Source: Leucobacter massiliensis
Lineage (GTDB): Bacteria; Actinomycetota; Actinomycetes; Actinomycetales; Microbacteriaceae
DNA: 64,000 nucleotides
Direction of reading: 5' to 3'
Assembly: GCF_002982315.1 (NCBI RefSeq)
Contig: NZ_MWZD01000018.1
Location: 62,001 to 126,000 of the forward strand
Below, in pieces: positions 44,301 to 52,158 of this stretch. How positions within the stretch are numbered: the stretch's first letter is position 1; every line of letters starts with the position of its first letter. The notes beneath the pieces are model-generated. The model made no database searches, was not told the DNA's origin, and worked only from the letters and a program-made list of their open reading frames with translations. The position numbers and the translations under genes were made by a program.

Positions 44301-45319
44301 ATGGCGCCCCCTCGGGGCGCGCGGTGCTGGCGGGCGACACCGAGGAGGTGCAGATCGCGCTGCTCGGAGGAGCGGGGGATCTCGCCGCCCAGGCGCAGAG
44401 CCTCGAAGCGCTCGCGGTGCGGCTGCGCGAGACCGGGGTGCCGCCGGCCCCCGTGGTGCGCAACGCGCCCGAACGAGTGGAGCTCGAGAAGCTCCCGGCC
44501 GAGAGCGGCGGCAGGCCGGTGTACGGGATCGACACGCAGAATCTCACGCCCGTCGCACTGCCTCCGAGCGGACTGGGCGTCATCTCAGGGCCTGCGGCAT
44601 CGGGCCAGTCCGCCGCGCTCCTCAGCTGCGTGGAGGCGGTGCGGCGCTGGGCGGCTGAGCGGGGTGAGCCGGTGGAGACGGCGCTGCTCACCCTCGTCGA
44701 CGACGGTCTCGCCCGGGTGGGCGGCTGGGATCTGCTCGCCCGGGGAGCGGACGCGGTGGCGGAGCTTGCGGACCGGCTGATTCTCGCGCTCGGCGGCACG
44801 TCTTCCGGAACGACGGCGACGCAGATCGGCGGCGGGATCGGCGGGATCGGCGGGATCGGCGGCATCGGCGGAGCGATCGGCACTCCGATCGGCGGCGGGA
44901 TCGCCGCGCCGTCCGCAGATGCCGGCGCCGCGGAAGCCGAGCCCCTGGTCTTCCCCGCGGCGGCGGCGCGGGGAGTGATCGCGGTCGAGCGGCCCGCCAT
45001 GGCGGAGGGGACGCGCGCGCTGCCCGCGCTGGTGGCGCTGGCGAAGATCGCGAGGCGCGCTCAGGTTCTGGTGCTGTTCGAGTTCGAGCAGGGCGCGGGT
45101 GCCACGGTCTGGGATCTGTTCTCCGCGCTCAGGCAGCCGAACTGGGGCGTGGCGCTGCAGCCGGACGAGCAGGAGAGCCAGACGCCGTTCCGCGAGTCGT
45201 TCGGGAGGGTGAAGCGGGCGGACTTTCCTCCCGGCCGAGGCTTCGCGGTCGAGAACGGGCGGGCGACACCGGTGCAGGTGGCGCTCGCGGAACGGTTCGA
45301 GAGGGGTGGGGTATCCTAG
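41315..45319 (+). CDS. eccC: EccC/EssC-type FtsK/SpoIIIE secretion ATPase (C-terminal part of a split gene)
   Basis: Motor ATPase of type VII secretion. 1,334 residues as written: two TM segments near 10-50 (ILAMLAPAMMGGAMYAI and SLMMVVFSPLMMIGSWL), then three FtsK-like ATPase domains. Domain 1 has Walker A GGTTGAGKS (478-486) and Walker B VIVIDEFAALAG; domain 2 has Walker A GAGGAGKT (812-819) and LMIDGFGAF; domain 3 has a degenerate P-loop GPAASGQS (1092-1099, no Lys). An Ile-Gly repeat lies near 1,170-1,190. The GTG at 41315 is unlikely to be the natural start; the true protein begins at 40493. It probably recognises the WXG100 substrate. Confidence 0.88.
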   Translation: MRELPAPPAPPTPNRIPILAMLAPAMMGGAMYAITRSPMSLMMVVFSPLMMIGSWLDGALGGRRKQKRELAGFAASLDAERAQLTALRSREIEIRAAETPTLPEIAAAIRERNSLLWTRRPEHRSFLELRFGEGTLPSRTQIRLPPRGEAEHAQWERLSGIADEFLEVSPVPVLERLDRCGSIGVAGERLWAEGLARSLVLQLAGLHSPSELAIACFASPEQAEEWSWLKWLPHLDAVTSPLPAWQLADDERGSMRLLIALEALIEARSAAASGRRTVRSHLDAETRNDEGQGEAVTELPTIPAVIVLVLDDGRVEQSRLIGLAEAGPDRGIHLIWVARERASLPAACRTFVELGGAEGTVSFVRTGAAVPLQRLEFLSAPEALELARHLAPVEDTSARVLDESDLPRSVQLRELHGTELIGGAAPILQAWADSGTLTSQWVAGAEREPTALAAVVGQGADGPAVIDLRLHGPHALVGGTTGAGKSEFLQSWIMSLAARISPERLTFLLVDYKGGAAFAECVELPHTVGLVTDLSPHLVRRALISLRAELRHREELLAAHGAKDLITMERRSDAAAPPALVIVIDEFAALAGEVPEFVDGVVDVAQRGRSLGLHLIMATQRPAGVIKDNLRANTNLRVALRMADEADSSDVIGVKDAAYFDAGTPGRGAIKVGPGKIGHFQTGYLGGRASEVAPESRVEVRSLDFTEGEPWPIPAEPLRPVRERTRQPRDIEVLRDGIVAAARAAGLAAPRRPWLDALPARLALRELPAPDGSDAERSPDAALIGLRDEPAAQSQRAVAVDLEACGNLSFLGAGGAGKTSALISLAAALSAQGERHPVQIYAIDAAGGALDALGVLPTVGAVAPLADAELVSRVLRRMTELIAERGPRFAAVRAAGLNAYRRTPGGDREPRVVLMIDGFGAFRQASETLGGPAGHAQMLSEIMMTGRAVGVHVVITADRPGALPASMAATLQQQFVMRLANPHDYAQLGVAADTLDGAPSGRAVLAGDTEEVQIALLGGAGDLAAQAQSLEALAVRLRETGVPPAPVVRNAPERVELEKLPAESGGRPVYGIDTQNLTPVALPPSGLGVISGPAASGQSAALLSCVEAVRRWAAERGEPVETALLTLVDDGLARVGGWDLLARGADAVAELADRLILALGGTSSGTTATQIGGGIGGIGGIGGIGGAIGTPIGGGIAAPSADAGAAEAEPLVFPAAAARGVIAVERPAMAEGTRALPALVALAKIARRAQVLVLFEFEQGAGATVWDLFSALRQPNWGVALQPDEQESQTPFRESFGRVKRADFPPGRGFAVENGRATPVQVALAERFERGGVS
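44831..44866 (+). repeat. Tandem 9-bp repeats coding Ile-Gly-Gly in the ATPase
   Basis: Four copies of GGCGGGATC (last one GGCGGCATC) give an in-frame Gly-Gly-Ile run, extended by similar codons on both sides. Multiples of 9 bp keep the frame, so copy number could vary between strains. Confidence 0.85.
45312..45317 (+). promoter_or_regulatory. Putative -10 box for the nusA-ylxR-infB operon
   Basis: TATCCT overlapping the end of the ATPase gene, giving a leader of about 65-70 nt before nusA with a GAGGAGA ribosome site. Confidence 0.4.
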
Positions 45320-45391
45320 GTGGCCTGCCGCGCGCTGTGTGAGCGCCCGGCGACAGCTGAATAGACATTTCAATACCCCGAGGAGACCACC

Positions 45392-46387
45392 GTGAAGATC
45401 GACCTTGCCATGCTGCGCGGGCTGGAGCGCGAGAAGGAGATCCCCTTCGAGGAGCTCGCCGAGATCATCGAACAGGCGATCCGCTCGGCCTATCTGCGCC
45501 ACGCCGAGAACCAGGGCCTGTCCGTGCCGCGCGAGGATCAGGTGCGAGTGACCCTCGACCGGAAGACCGGCGACATCTCCGTGCTCGTCCCCGAGGTCGA
45601 CGATGAGGGGGCGGTGATCGGCGAGGCCTACGTCACCACGGACGAGTTCGGCCGGGTCGCGTCCAGCGCGGCGAAGCAGGTCATCAGTCAGCGCATGCGC
45701 GACCTCACCGACGACGCCGTCCTGGGGGCGTTCAAGGACAAGGAGGGGCAGATCCTGTCCGGCGTGGTGCAGCAGGGCCCCAACCCGCGGATGGTGCACA
45801 TCGACCTGGGAGAGCTGGAGGCGATCCTGCCCCCGGAGGAGCAGGTGCCCGGTGAGCAGTACCCGCACGGAACGCGCATGCGGGTGTATGTGACGAGCGT
45901 GTCGAAGGGGACGAAGGGGCCCCAGGTGGTCGTGTCGCGCACCCACCCGGGCCTTGTGCGCAAGCTCTTCGAGCGGGAGGTGCCCGAGCTGGCGCAGGGC
46001 CTCGTCGAGATCGTCTCGCTGGCACGCGAGGCCGGGCATCGCACGAAGGTGGCGGTGCGTGCGAAGCAGAGCGGCATCAATGCGAAGGGCACCTGCATCG
46101 GCGAGATGGGTAGCCGCGTGCGAGCCGTGATGAGCGAGCTCGGCGAGGAGAAGATCGACATCGTCGACTATTCGCCGGAGCTGCCGACCTTCGTGGCGAA
46201 CGCCCTGTCGCCGGCGAAGGTGACGGATGTGTTCATGCTGAACGAGTCGATGAAGCAGGTGCGCGCCCTGGTCCCCGACTTCCAGCTCTCCCTCGCGATC
46301 GGCAAGGAGGGTCAGAACGCCCGCCTCGCCGCCAAGCTGACGGGCGCAAAAATCGACATCCAGCCGGATTCAATCATGAATGATTGA
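45392..46387 (+). CDS. nusA: Transcription termination/antitermination factor NusA, 3' end altered by a palindrome
   Basis: RNA polymerase-binding elongation factor. 331 residues: N-terminal NTD (MKIDLAMLRGLEREKEIPFE, split here), S1 domain (about 115-185, GQILSGVVQQGPNPRMVHID), KH1 (KVAVRAKQSGINAKGTCIGE) and KH2 (LSLAIGKEGQNARLAAKLTG) ending IDIQPDSIMND. GTG start at 45392 with GAGGAGA upstream. The last codons lie inside a long palindrome that folds back on the gene, so the natural C-terminus may be longer. rimP, normally immediately upstream, is absent. Confidence 0.93.
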   Translation: MKIDLAMLRGLEREKEIPFEELAEIIEQAIRSAYLRHAENQGLSVPREDQVRVTLDRKTGDISVLVPEVDDEGAVIGEAYVTTDEFGRVASSAAKQVISQRMRDLTDDAVLGAFKDKEGQILSGVVQQGPNPRMVHIDLGELEAILPPEEQVPGEQYPHGTRMRVYVTSVSKGTKGPQVVVSRTHPGLVRKLFEREVPELAQGLVEIVSLAREAGHRTKVAVRAKQSGINAKGTCIGEMGSRVRAVMSELGEEKIDIVDYSPELPTFVANALSPAKVTDVFMLNESMKQVRALVPDFQLSLAIGKEGQNARLAAKLTGAKIDIQPDSIMND

Positions 46388-46408
46388 ATCGGATGTCGAT
46401 TTTTGCGC
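46344..46408. repeat. Long fold-back palindrome at the nusA 3' end
   Basis: GCGCAAAAATCGACATCC (46344-46361) is complementary to 46391-46408, and GATTCAATCAT (46367-46377) to 46380-46390, with a 2-nt loop and only a 5-nt bulge (46362-46366). 29 bp of pairing overall. It could act as a terminator, but its outer arm is nusA coding sequence copied in reverse. Confidence 0.9.
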
Positions 46409-46459
46409 GTTTCCCGGAGCGCCCACAGGCGCGACGGGGAACGTCCGTATGACAGACAT

Positions 46460-46497
46460 CCAGCCGGATTCAATCATGAATGATTGAATCCGGCTGG
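46460..46497. repeat. Perfect 18-bp palindrome with 2-nt loop
   Basis: CCAGCCGGATTCAATCAT, GA, then its exact complement. It contains a second copy of a 36-bp block (46355-46390 and 46455-46490), exactly 100 bp apart. The AT-rich core is out of character for this genome. Confidence 0.9.
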
Positions 46498-46564
46498 GGA
46501 GCCGGCGTGGCCGCAACGGAACCCTGGTTTCGCCCAGCGCAGCCGGAGGTGGGAAGCTGGTAAG

Positions 46565-46822
46565 ATGGATTCGGTTCGGACCTGTGTTGCGTGTCGCAAG
46601 CGCGCCCCGCGCACGGAACTGCTGCGAGTGGCGCTTCAGGATGGACGGCTGGTGGCCGACGATCGTGCGGTGCTTCCGGGGCGGGGAGCCTGGGTGCATC
46701 CCACGGCTCAGTGTCTGGATCGAGCGGTGTCGCGCGGCATGTTCGCGCGTGCGCTGAAGGTGTCGGGGAAGCCCGACGCCAGCCCTTTAGAGAACAGGCT
46801 GAAAACACTCATGGACAACTAA
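46565..46822 (+). CDS. ylxR: YlxR family (DUF448) RNA-binding protein
   Basis: 85 residues, small basic protein found between nusA and infB in most Gram-positives, reported to bind nucleic acid. Signature RTCVACRKRAPRTELLR near the start, then GRGAWVHPTAQCLDRAV and a C-terminal helix with FARALKV. ATG at 46565 is chosen because it directly precedes the signature; the upstream frame comes from the palindrome. Confidence 0.92.
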   Translation: MDSVRTCVACRKRAPRTELLRVALQDGRLVADDRAVLPGRGAWVHPTAQCLDRAVSRGMFARALKVSGKPDASPLENRLKTLMDN

Positions 46823-46897
46823 TGAGCGGCTCACGATGAGACCCGTCCGTTAATCAATGGTTCTCGCCTGTCTGGCGTGAACCCAGACAGGAGAAAA

Positions 46898-49567
46898 GTG
46901 GCAAACCCACGCGTACACGAGATCGCTGCGGAGATCGGTGTCGATAGCAAGGTCGTCCTGGCCAAGCTGAAGGAAATGGGCGAGTTCGTCAAGGCGTCCT
47001 CGTCGGCAGTCGCGCCCCCGGTGGCGCGCAAGGTCAAGGCCGCCCTCGAGGCGGACGGGGTGACCCAGTCGAAGTCGGACGATGCCGCGGCGCCGAAGCC
47101 CGCGGCGAAGAAGCCCGCGGGCCCGAAGCCGGGCCCGAAGCCGGCTGCGCCGCGCGCCGAGGAGCCGGCTCCCCCCGCGGAGCAGGCGGAGAAGCCCGCC
47201 CCGGCGCCCAAGCCCGCCGCGGAGGCGGCTCCGAAGCCGGGCGGCGCAGCTGAGAAGCCCGCCGCGAAGTCGGCTCCGAAGCCGGGGGCTCCGAAGCCCG
47301 CCGGCCCGCGTCCGGGCAACAATCCCTTCGCGTCCAGCCAGGGGATGGGCATTCCGCGTCCGCCGCGTCCCGGCAACAACCCCTTCGCGCCGAGCCAGGG
47401 CATGGGCCGTGGCGGCAATCGTCCCAATCCGGGGAACATCCCGCGGCCCGCGCCGCGCCCGCAGGGCGCGGGTGCCGGTCGTCCGGGCGGCGCGCGCCCC
47501 GGCGGCGGGCGTCCCGGCGGTGGCGGCGGATTCAACCGTCCTGGTGGCGGTGGCGCCCCGGGCGCCGGCGGCTTCGCCGGTCCTCGTCCCGGTGGCGGTT
47601 TCGCCGGTCGCGGTCGCGGCGGTCGTGGTGCGGGCACTGCCGGCGCCTTCGGCCGTGGCGGTTCCAAGAGCAAGGCGCGCAAGTCGAAGCGGGCGAAGCG
47701 GCAAGAGTTCGAGATGCGGCAGGCCCCGTCGATCGGCGGCGTGCAGGTTCCTCGCGGTGACGGCAACACGCCGATCCGGCTGCGTCGCGGCGCCTCGCTC
47801 TCCGACTTCGCCGACAAGATCGATACGAGCGCTTCGAACCTCGTGACGATCCTCTTCCACCTCGGCGAGATGGCGACGGCGACGGAGTCGCTCGACGAGG
47901 CGACCTTCGAGATCCTCGGCGACGAGCTGGGCTACAAGATCCAGATCGTCTCTCCCGAGGACGAGGATCGCGAGCTGCTCGAGGGCTTCGACATCGACAT
48001 CGAGGGTGAGCTGGAGGAGGAGGGCGACGACGTGCTCGTCGCACGTCCTCCGGTGGTCACGGTCATGGGTCACGTGGACCACGGCAAGACCCGCCTGCTC
48101 GATGCGATCCGCAAGGCGGACGTGGGCGGCGGCGAGGCCGGTGGCATCACGCAGCACATCGGCGCCTACCAGGTGCACACCGTGCACGATGGCGTGGATC
48201 GCGCCCTGACCTTCATCGACACCCCGGGTCACGAGGCGTTCACCGCCATGCGTGCGCGTGGTGCGCAGGTGACGGACATCGCGATCCTCGTGGTCGCCGC
48301 CGACGACGGGATCATGCCCCAGACGATCGAGGCGCTGAACCACGCGCAGTCGGCCAACGTGCCGATCGTGGTCGCGGTGAACAAGATCGACAAGGAGGGC
48401 GCGAACCCCGAGAAGGTCCGCCAGCAGCTCACCGAGTTCGGCCTGGTGGCCGAGGAGTGGGGCGGCGATGTCATGTTCGTCGACGTGTCGGCGAAGAACA
48501 ACATCGGCATCACGGAGCTCCTGGACGCGGTGCTGCTCACCGCGGACGCGGGCCTCGATCTGCGCGCCAATCCGGACAAGGACGCTCGCGGCGTCGCCAT
48601 CGAGGCGAAGCTCGACAAGGGGCGCGGTTCGGTTGCGACGGTGCTCATCCAGTCGGGCACGCTGCGTGTCGGCGACGCGATCGTGGCGGGCACCGCCTAC
48701 GGCCGCGTGCGCGCGATGAGCGACGAGAACGGCGAGCCGGTGACCGAGGCGCTGCCCTCGCGTCCGGTGCAGGTGCAGGGTCTGTCGAGCGTGCCGCGCG
48801 CGGGCGACAACTTCATCGTCACCTCCGAGGACCGCACGGCCCGTCAGATCGCCGAGAAGCGCGAGGCAGCCGAGCGCAATGCCCAGCTGGCGAAGGCGCG
48901 CAAGCGCATCAGCCTGGAGGACTTCACGAAGGCGCTGGAGGACGGCAAGGTCGAGTCGCTCAACCTCATCATCAAGGGCGACGTGTCGGGTGCCGTGGAG
49001 GCGCTCGAGGAGTCGCTGATGAAGATCGAGGTCGACGATTCGGTGCAGCTGCGCATCCTGCACCGCGGTGTGGGCGCGATCACCGAGTCGGACGTGGATC
49101 TCGCCACGATCGACAACGCGATCGTGATCGGCTTCAATGTGCGTCCCGATGTCAAGGCCCGCGAGCGCGCCGCGCGCGAGGGCATCGACATCCGCTTCTA
49201 CAACGTCATCTACAACGCGCTCGACGACATCGAGAGCTCGCTCAAGGGCCTGCTCAAGCCGGAGTTCGAAGAGGTGCAGTCGGGTGTGGCCGAGATCCGC
49301 GAGGTGTTCCGCTCCTCGAAGTTCGGCAACATCGCGGGCGTCATCGTCCGCAGCGGCACGATCACGCGCAATGCGAAGGCGCGCGTGATCCGCGAGGGCG
49401 TGGTGATCGCCGACGGCCTGGCCATCGAGTCGCTGCGTCGCTTCAAGGACGACGTCACCGAGGTGAAGACGGACTTCGAGGCCGGCATCGGCCTGGGCAA
49501 GTACAACGACATCCAGGTGGGCGACGAGATCGAGACCACCGAGATGGTGGAGAAGCCGCGCGGCTGA
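46898..49567 (+). CDS. infB: Translation initiation factor IF-2
   Basis: GTPase placing initiator tRNA on the 30S subunit. 889 residues: IF2_N motif ([20 protein letters not shown]) followed by a long Pro/Ala/Lys then Gly/Arg/Pro-rich linker (about 70-270), a second IF2_N region, and the G domain with GHVDHGKT (391-398), DTPGHEAF and VNKIDK. Domains II, III and IV end with [16 protein letters not shown] at 46898 has GGAG 4 nt upstream. The linker contains two near repeats of [13 protein letters not shown] / [13 protein letters not shown]. Confidence 0.96.
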   Translation: MANPRVHEIAAEIGVDSKVVLAKLKEMGEFVKASSSAVAPPVARKVKAALEADGVTQSKSDDAAAPKPAAKKPAGPKPGPKPAAPRAEEPAPPAEQAEKPAPAPKPAAEAAPKPGGAAEKPAAKSAPKPGAPKPAGPRPGNNPFASSQGMGIPRPPRPGNNPFAPSQGMGRGGNRPNPGNIPRPAPRPQGAGAGRPGGARPGGGRPGGGGGFNRPGGGGAPGAGGFAGPRPGGGFAGRGRGGRGAGTAGAFGRGGSKSKARKSKRAKRQEFEMRQAPSIGGVQVPRGDGNTPIRLRRGASLSDFADKIDTSASNLVTILFHLGEMATATESLDEATFEILGDELGYKIQIVSPEDEDRELLEGFDIDIEGELEEEGDDVLVARPPVVTVMGHVDHGKTRLLDAIRKADVGGGEAGGITQHIGAYQVHTVHDGVDRALTFIDTPGHEAFTAMRARGAQVTDIAILVVAADDGIMPQTIEALNHAQSANVPIVVAVNKIDKEGANPEKVRQQLTEFGLVAEEWGGDVMFVDVSAKNNIGITELLDAVLLTADAGLDLRANPDKDARGVAIEAKLDKGRGSVATVLIQSGTLRVGDAIVAGTAYGRVRAMSDENGEPVTEALPSRPVQVQGLSSVPRAGDNFIVTSEDRTARQIAEKREAAERNAQLAKARKRISLEDFTKALEDGKVESLNLIIKGDVSGAVEALEESLMKIEVDDSVQLRILHRGVGAITESDVDLATIDNAIVIGFNVRPDVKARERAAREGIDIRFYNVIYNALDDIESSLKGLLKPEFEEVQSGVAEIREVFRSSKFGNIAGVIVRSGTITRNAKARVIREGVVIADGLAIESLRRFKDDVTEVKTDFEAGIGLGKYNDIQVGDEIETTEMVEKPRG

Positions 49568-49590
49568 TCCCTGCGTGATGTGTCACGGCA

Positions 49591-49624
49591 GAGGGGGCGG
49601 ATCGGGATCCCGATCCGCCCCCTC
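49591..49624. terminator. Strong terminator after infB
   Basis: Fully self-complementary 34-bp palindrome beginning GAGGGGGCGGATCGGG, centred on GGATCC, immediately downstream of infB. Explains why rbfA has its own promoter. Confidence 0.85.
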
Positions 49625-49708
49625 GTCTGTCCGGGACCGCTCTATGGGACCGTTCGATGGGGCCGCTCGCGCAGAGTGAACACCCGTCCGCGCGCAGTCC
49701 TGCGGCGG

Positions 49709-49714
49709 TAGGCT
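49709..49714 (+). promoter_or_regulatory. Putative leaderless -10 box for rbfA
   Basis: TAGGCT, then GGGCTC, then ATG at 49721. Confidence 0.6.
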
Positions 49715-49720
49715 GGGCTC

Positions 49721-50218
49721 ATGAGCAATCCGAGAGCCGGCAAGGTCGCAGAGCGCATCCAGCAGATCATCGCGCGCAGGCTGGAGAAGGGGCTGCGGGA
49801 TCCGCGCCTCGGCTTCGTCACGATCACCGATGTGCGCGTCACCGGGGATCTGCAGCACGCGAGCGTGTTCTACACGGTCTACGGCGACGAGCAGGAGCAG
49901 GCGGATTCCGGCGCGGCGCTGCGGGCTGCCACGGGGCTGCTCCGCAGCGAGGTGGGCAAGCAGCTCGGGACGCGCCTGACCCCCACGCTGGAGTTCATCC
50001 ACGACGAGCTCCCGGAGAGCGCCCAGCACCTCACCGAGCTGCTGGACGAGGCGAAGCGGCGTGACGAGGAGGCGGCGGCGCTCGCGGCGAACGCCCAGTA
50101 CGCGGGTGAGGCCGATCCGTATGTGAAGCCGCGTGAGCTCGATGCGGAGGCCGACGCGGAGATCGATGCGGACGGCCTCGACGAGGCGGAGCTGCGCGAG
50201 GACGAGACCCGGGACTAG
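49721..50218 (+). CDS. rbfA: Ribosome-binding factor A
   Basis: 30S maturation factor. 165 residues: [40 protein letters not shown] (KH-like fold) and [18 protein letters not shown]. An acidic, probably disordered C-terminal tail rich in Glu/Asp/Ala (about 118-165) follows, common in actinobacteria. ATG at 49721 is consistent with leaderless transcription from TAGGCT. Convergent with mutY. Confidence 0.95.
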   Translation: MSNPRAGKVAERIQQIIARRLEKGLRDPRLGFVTITDVRVTGDLQHASVFYTVYGDEQEQADSGAALRAATGLLRSEVGKQLGTRLTPTLEFIHDELPESAQHLTELLDEAKRRDEEAAALAANAQYAGEADPYVKPRELDAEADAEIDADGLDEAELREDETRD

Positions 50219-50262
50219 GGCGCGCCGCAGCGCGCGGGGTTCAGCAACACGCGAGAGCCTGC

Positions 50263-51150
50263 TCAGGGCAGGCGGGCCGCGCCCTCGACCTCGACGACGA
50301 GGCCGTCTGCGATCAGCGAGTCGTAGGCGCGCCGGGCTTGTCCGGGGTCGCGCTCGCCGCCCGTTGCCCCGGCTTCGAGCGCATCCGCCACCGGGACGGG
50401 TCCGCGTGCGGCGCGCAGCAGCGCCATGATGCGTCCGCGCACCTGCCGGTCGCTCCCGGCGAAGGATGCCTGGCGGGGCCGCTTCGCGGGGGCGTTGTCG
50501 GGGTAGCCGGCGCCCCGCCACTCGCACCACTCGCGGATGGGGCACTCGGCGCAGGCGGGTGCGCGCGCCGTGCACACGGTCGCCCCCAGCTCCATGGCGG
50601 CCGCGTTGAAGACGGCGGACTCGGCCCGGCCGGCGGGCAGGAGGGCTTCCATGTCTGCGAGGTCTGCGGGGGAGGGCATGCCGGCGGCCGCGCGTCCGTG
50701 GACGGCGCGGGCGATCACGCGCCGCGTGTTCGTGTCCACGACGGGGTGCCGCTCGCCGAAGGCGAAGACGGCGACGGCGCGGGCCGTGTAGGGGCCGATG
50801 CCGGTGAGTGCGAGCAGTTCGTCCACCTCCGAGGGCACGCGGTCCCCGTGCTGCTCGGCGATCTCCACGGCGGCCCGGTGCAGCCACAGCGCCCGGCGCG
50901 GGTAGCCGAGGCGGTCCCAGGCGCGCACGGCTTCACCGGGCTCCTCGGCGGCGAGCGCGGAGGCGGCCGGCCAGCGCTCGATCCACGCCGTCCAGCGCGG
51001 CAGGACGCGGTCGACCTGCGTCTGCTGGAGCATGAACTCGGAGACGAGCACCGCCCACGGGGTGACCGTCGGAGAGCGCCAGGGGAGGTCCCGCGCCGCG
51101 TGTCCGTACCACTCGATGAGCGCTTGCGCGACGGCCCCCTTCTGCTGCAC
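50263..51150 (-). CDS. mutY: A/G-specific adenine glycosylase MutY
   Basis: Base-excision enzyme removing adenine opposite 8-oxoguanine. 295 residues: catalytic Glu38 (VSEFMLQQTQVDRV), helix-hairpin-helix LTGIGPYTARAVAVFAFG, catalytic Asp139 (PVVDTNTRRV), and a 4Fe-4S cluster with Cys193, 200, 203 and 209 (CTARAPACAECPIREWC, spacing 6-2-5). It lacks a long MutT-like C-terminal domain, as is typical of short actinobacterial MutY. GTG start at 51148-51150 with TAGACT 6 bp upstream. Confidence 0.95.
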   Translation of the reverse strand: MQQKGAVAQALIEWYGHAARDLPWRSPTVTPWAVLVSEFMLQQTQVDRVLPRWTAWIERWPAASALAAEEPGEAVRAWDRLGYPRRALWLHRAAVEIAEQHGDRVPSEVDELLALTGIGPYTARAVAVFAFGERHPVVDTNTRRVIARAVHGRAAAGMPSPADLADMEALLPAGRAESAVFNAAAMELGATVCTARAPACAECPIREWCEWRGAGYPDNAPAKRPRQASFAGSDRQVRGRIMALLRAARGPVPVADALEAGATGGERDPGQARRAYDSLIADGLVVEVEGAARLP

Positions 51151-51156
51151 GCTCCC

Positions 51157-51162
51157 AGTCTA
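51157..51162 (-). promoter_or_regulatory. Putative leaderless -10 box for mutY
   Basis: On the minus strand TAGACT, then GGGAGC, then GTG. Confidence 0.6.
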
Positions 51163-51180
51163 GGATCTCGCGCGGGACAC

Positions 51181-51186
51181 TAGGCT
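51181..51186 (+). promoter_or_regulatory. Putative leaderless -10 box for truB
   Basis: TAGGCT, then GGTGGG, then GTG at 51193; back to back with the mutY box. Confidence 0.6.
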
Positions 51187-51192
51187 GGTGGG

Positions 51193-52158
51193 GTGAGAGA
51201 CGAGGCCCCGATCCCGCTTCCCGCTCAGGGAGCGATCCTGCTCGTGGACAAGGCCGAGGGGTGGACGAGTCACGACGTCGTCGCCAAGGCGCGCCGCGCG
51301 CTCGGCACCCGCAAGGTCGGGCACGCCGGCACGCTCGATCCGATGGCGACGGGGCTGCTCGTGCTGGGCGCCGGGGCGGCGACGCGGCTGCTCACGCACC
51401 TCGTGGGGCTCGACAAGCGCTACACGGCGACGATCCGGCTCGGCGCGGCCACCGTCACCGACGACCGCGAGGGCGAGACGCTGCGCACGGCGGCGCCGTC
51501 GGACGTCGCCGCGCTCGCGGAGGCGCCGGATCGGATCGCGGCGGCCGTCGCCGCGCTGACCGGGGACATCGAGCAGGCGCCGAGCGCGGTGAGCGCGATC
51601 AAGGTCGACGGGCGGCGCGCCTATGAGCGGGTGCGCGCGGGGGAGCAGGTGGAGCTGCGGAGGCGGCCGGTGACGGTGCATGCCTTCGAACTCGGTGCTC
51701 CGCGGCCCGCGACGACGGACGACGGTGCCGCGGTGTTCGACGTGGACGCGACGGTGCGCTGCTCGTCCGGAACCTACGTGCGGGCGCTCGCGCGCGATCT
51801 GGGTGAGGCCCTCGGCGTCGGCGGGCATCTGACGGCGTTGCGCCGCACCAGCGTCGGTCCCTTCGACGTCACCGAGGCGACTCCCACGCCGTCGCTCGCG
51901 GAGGGGCGCGTGGAGCGGCTGCTCGAACCCGCGGAGGTGGCGAGGGCGCTCTTCCCCGAGCTGCGCCTGAGCGGGGAGCAGGCGGTGGATCTCGGGCACG
52001 GGAAGCGGCTGGAGCTGGAGGGGCATGCGGATGCACGGCTGCTCGCCGCGGTCTCGCCGGAGGGGCGTCTCGTGGGCCTCGTCGAGGTGCGAGGGGGTCG
52101 CTCGCGGGTGGTCACGAACTTCCCGACGCCGGATGCGGATCGGGGGGCCGGCTCGTGA
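51193..52158 (+). CDS. truB: tRNA pseudouridine(55) synthase
   Basis: Isomerises U55 in the T-loop of tRNAs. 321 residues: ILLVDKAEGWTSHDVVAKAR, catalytic Asp49 in VGHAGTLDPMATGLLVLG, the KRYTATIRLGAATVTDD block, QAPSAVSAIKVDGRRAYERVRAG, and CSSGTYVRALARDLGEALG. A C-terminal TruB-C/PUA-like region is present. GTG start at 51193. The stop overlaps the next small membrane gene (GTGA). ribF, a common downstream neighbour, is not here. Confidence 0.96.
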   Translation: MRDEAPIPLPAQGAILLVDKAEGWTSHDVVAKARRALGTRKVGHAGTLDPMATGLLVLGAGAATRLLTHLVGLDKRYTATIRLGAATVTDDREGETLRTAAPSDVAALAEAPDRIAAAVAALTGDIEQAPSAVSAIKVDGRRAYERVRAGEQVELRRRPVTVHAFELGAPRPATTDDGAAVFDVDATVRCSSGTYVRALARDLGEALGVGGHLTALRRTSVGPFDVTEATPTPSLAEGRVERLLEPAEVARALFPELRLSGEQAVDLGHGKRLELEGHADARLLAAVSPEGRLVGLVEVRGGRSRVVTNFPTPDADRGAGS

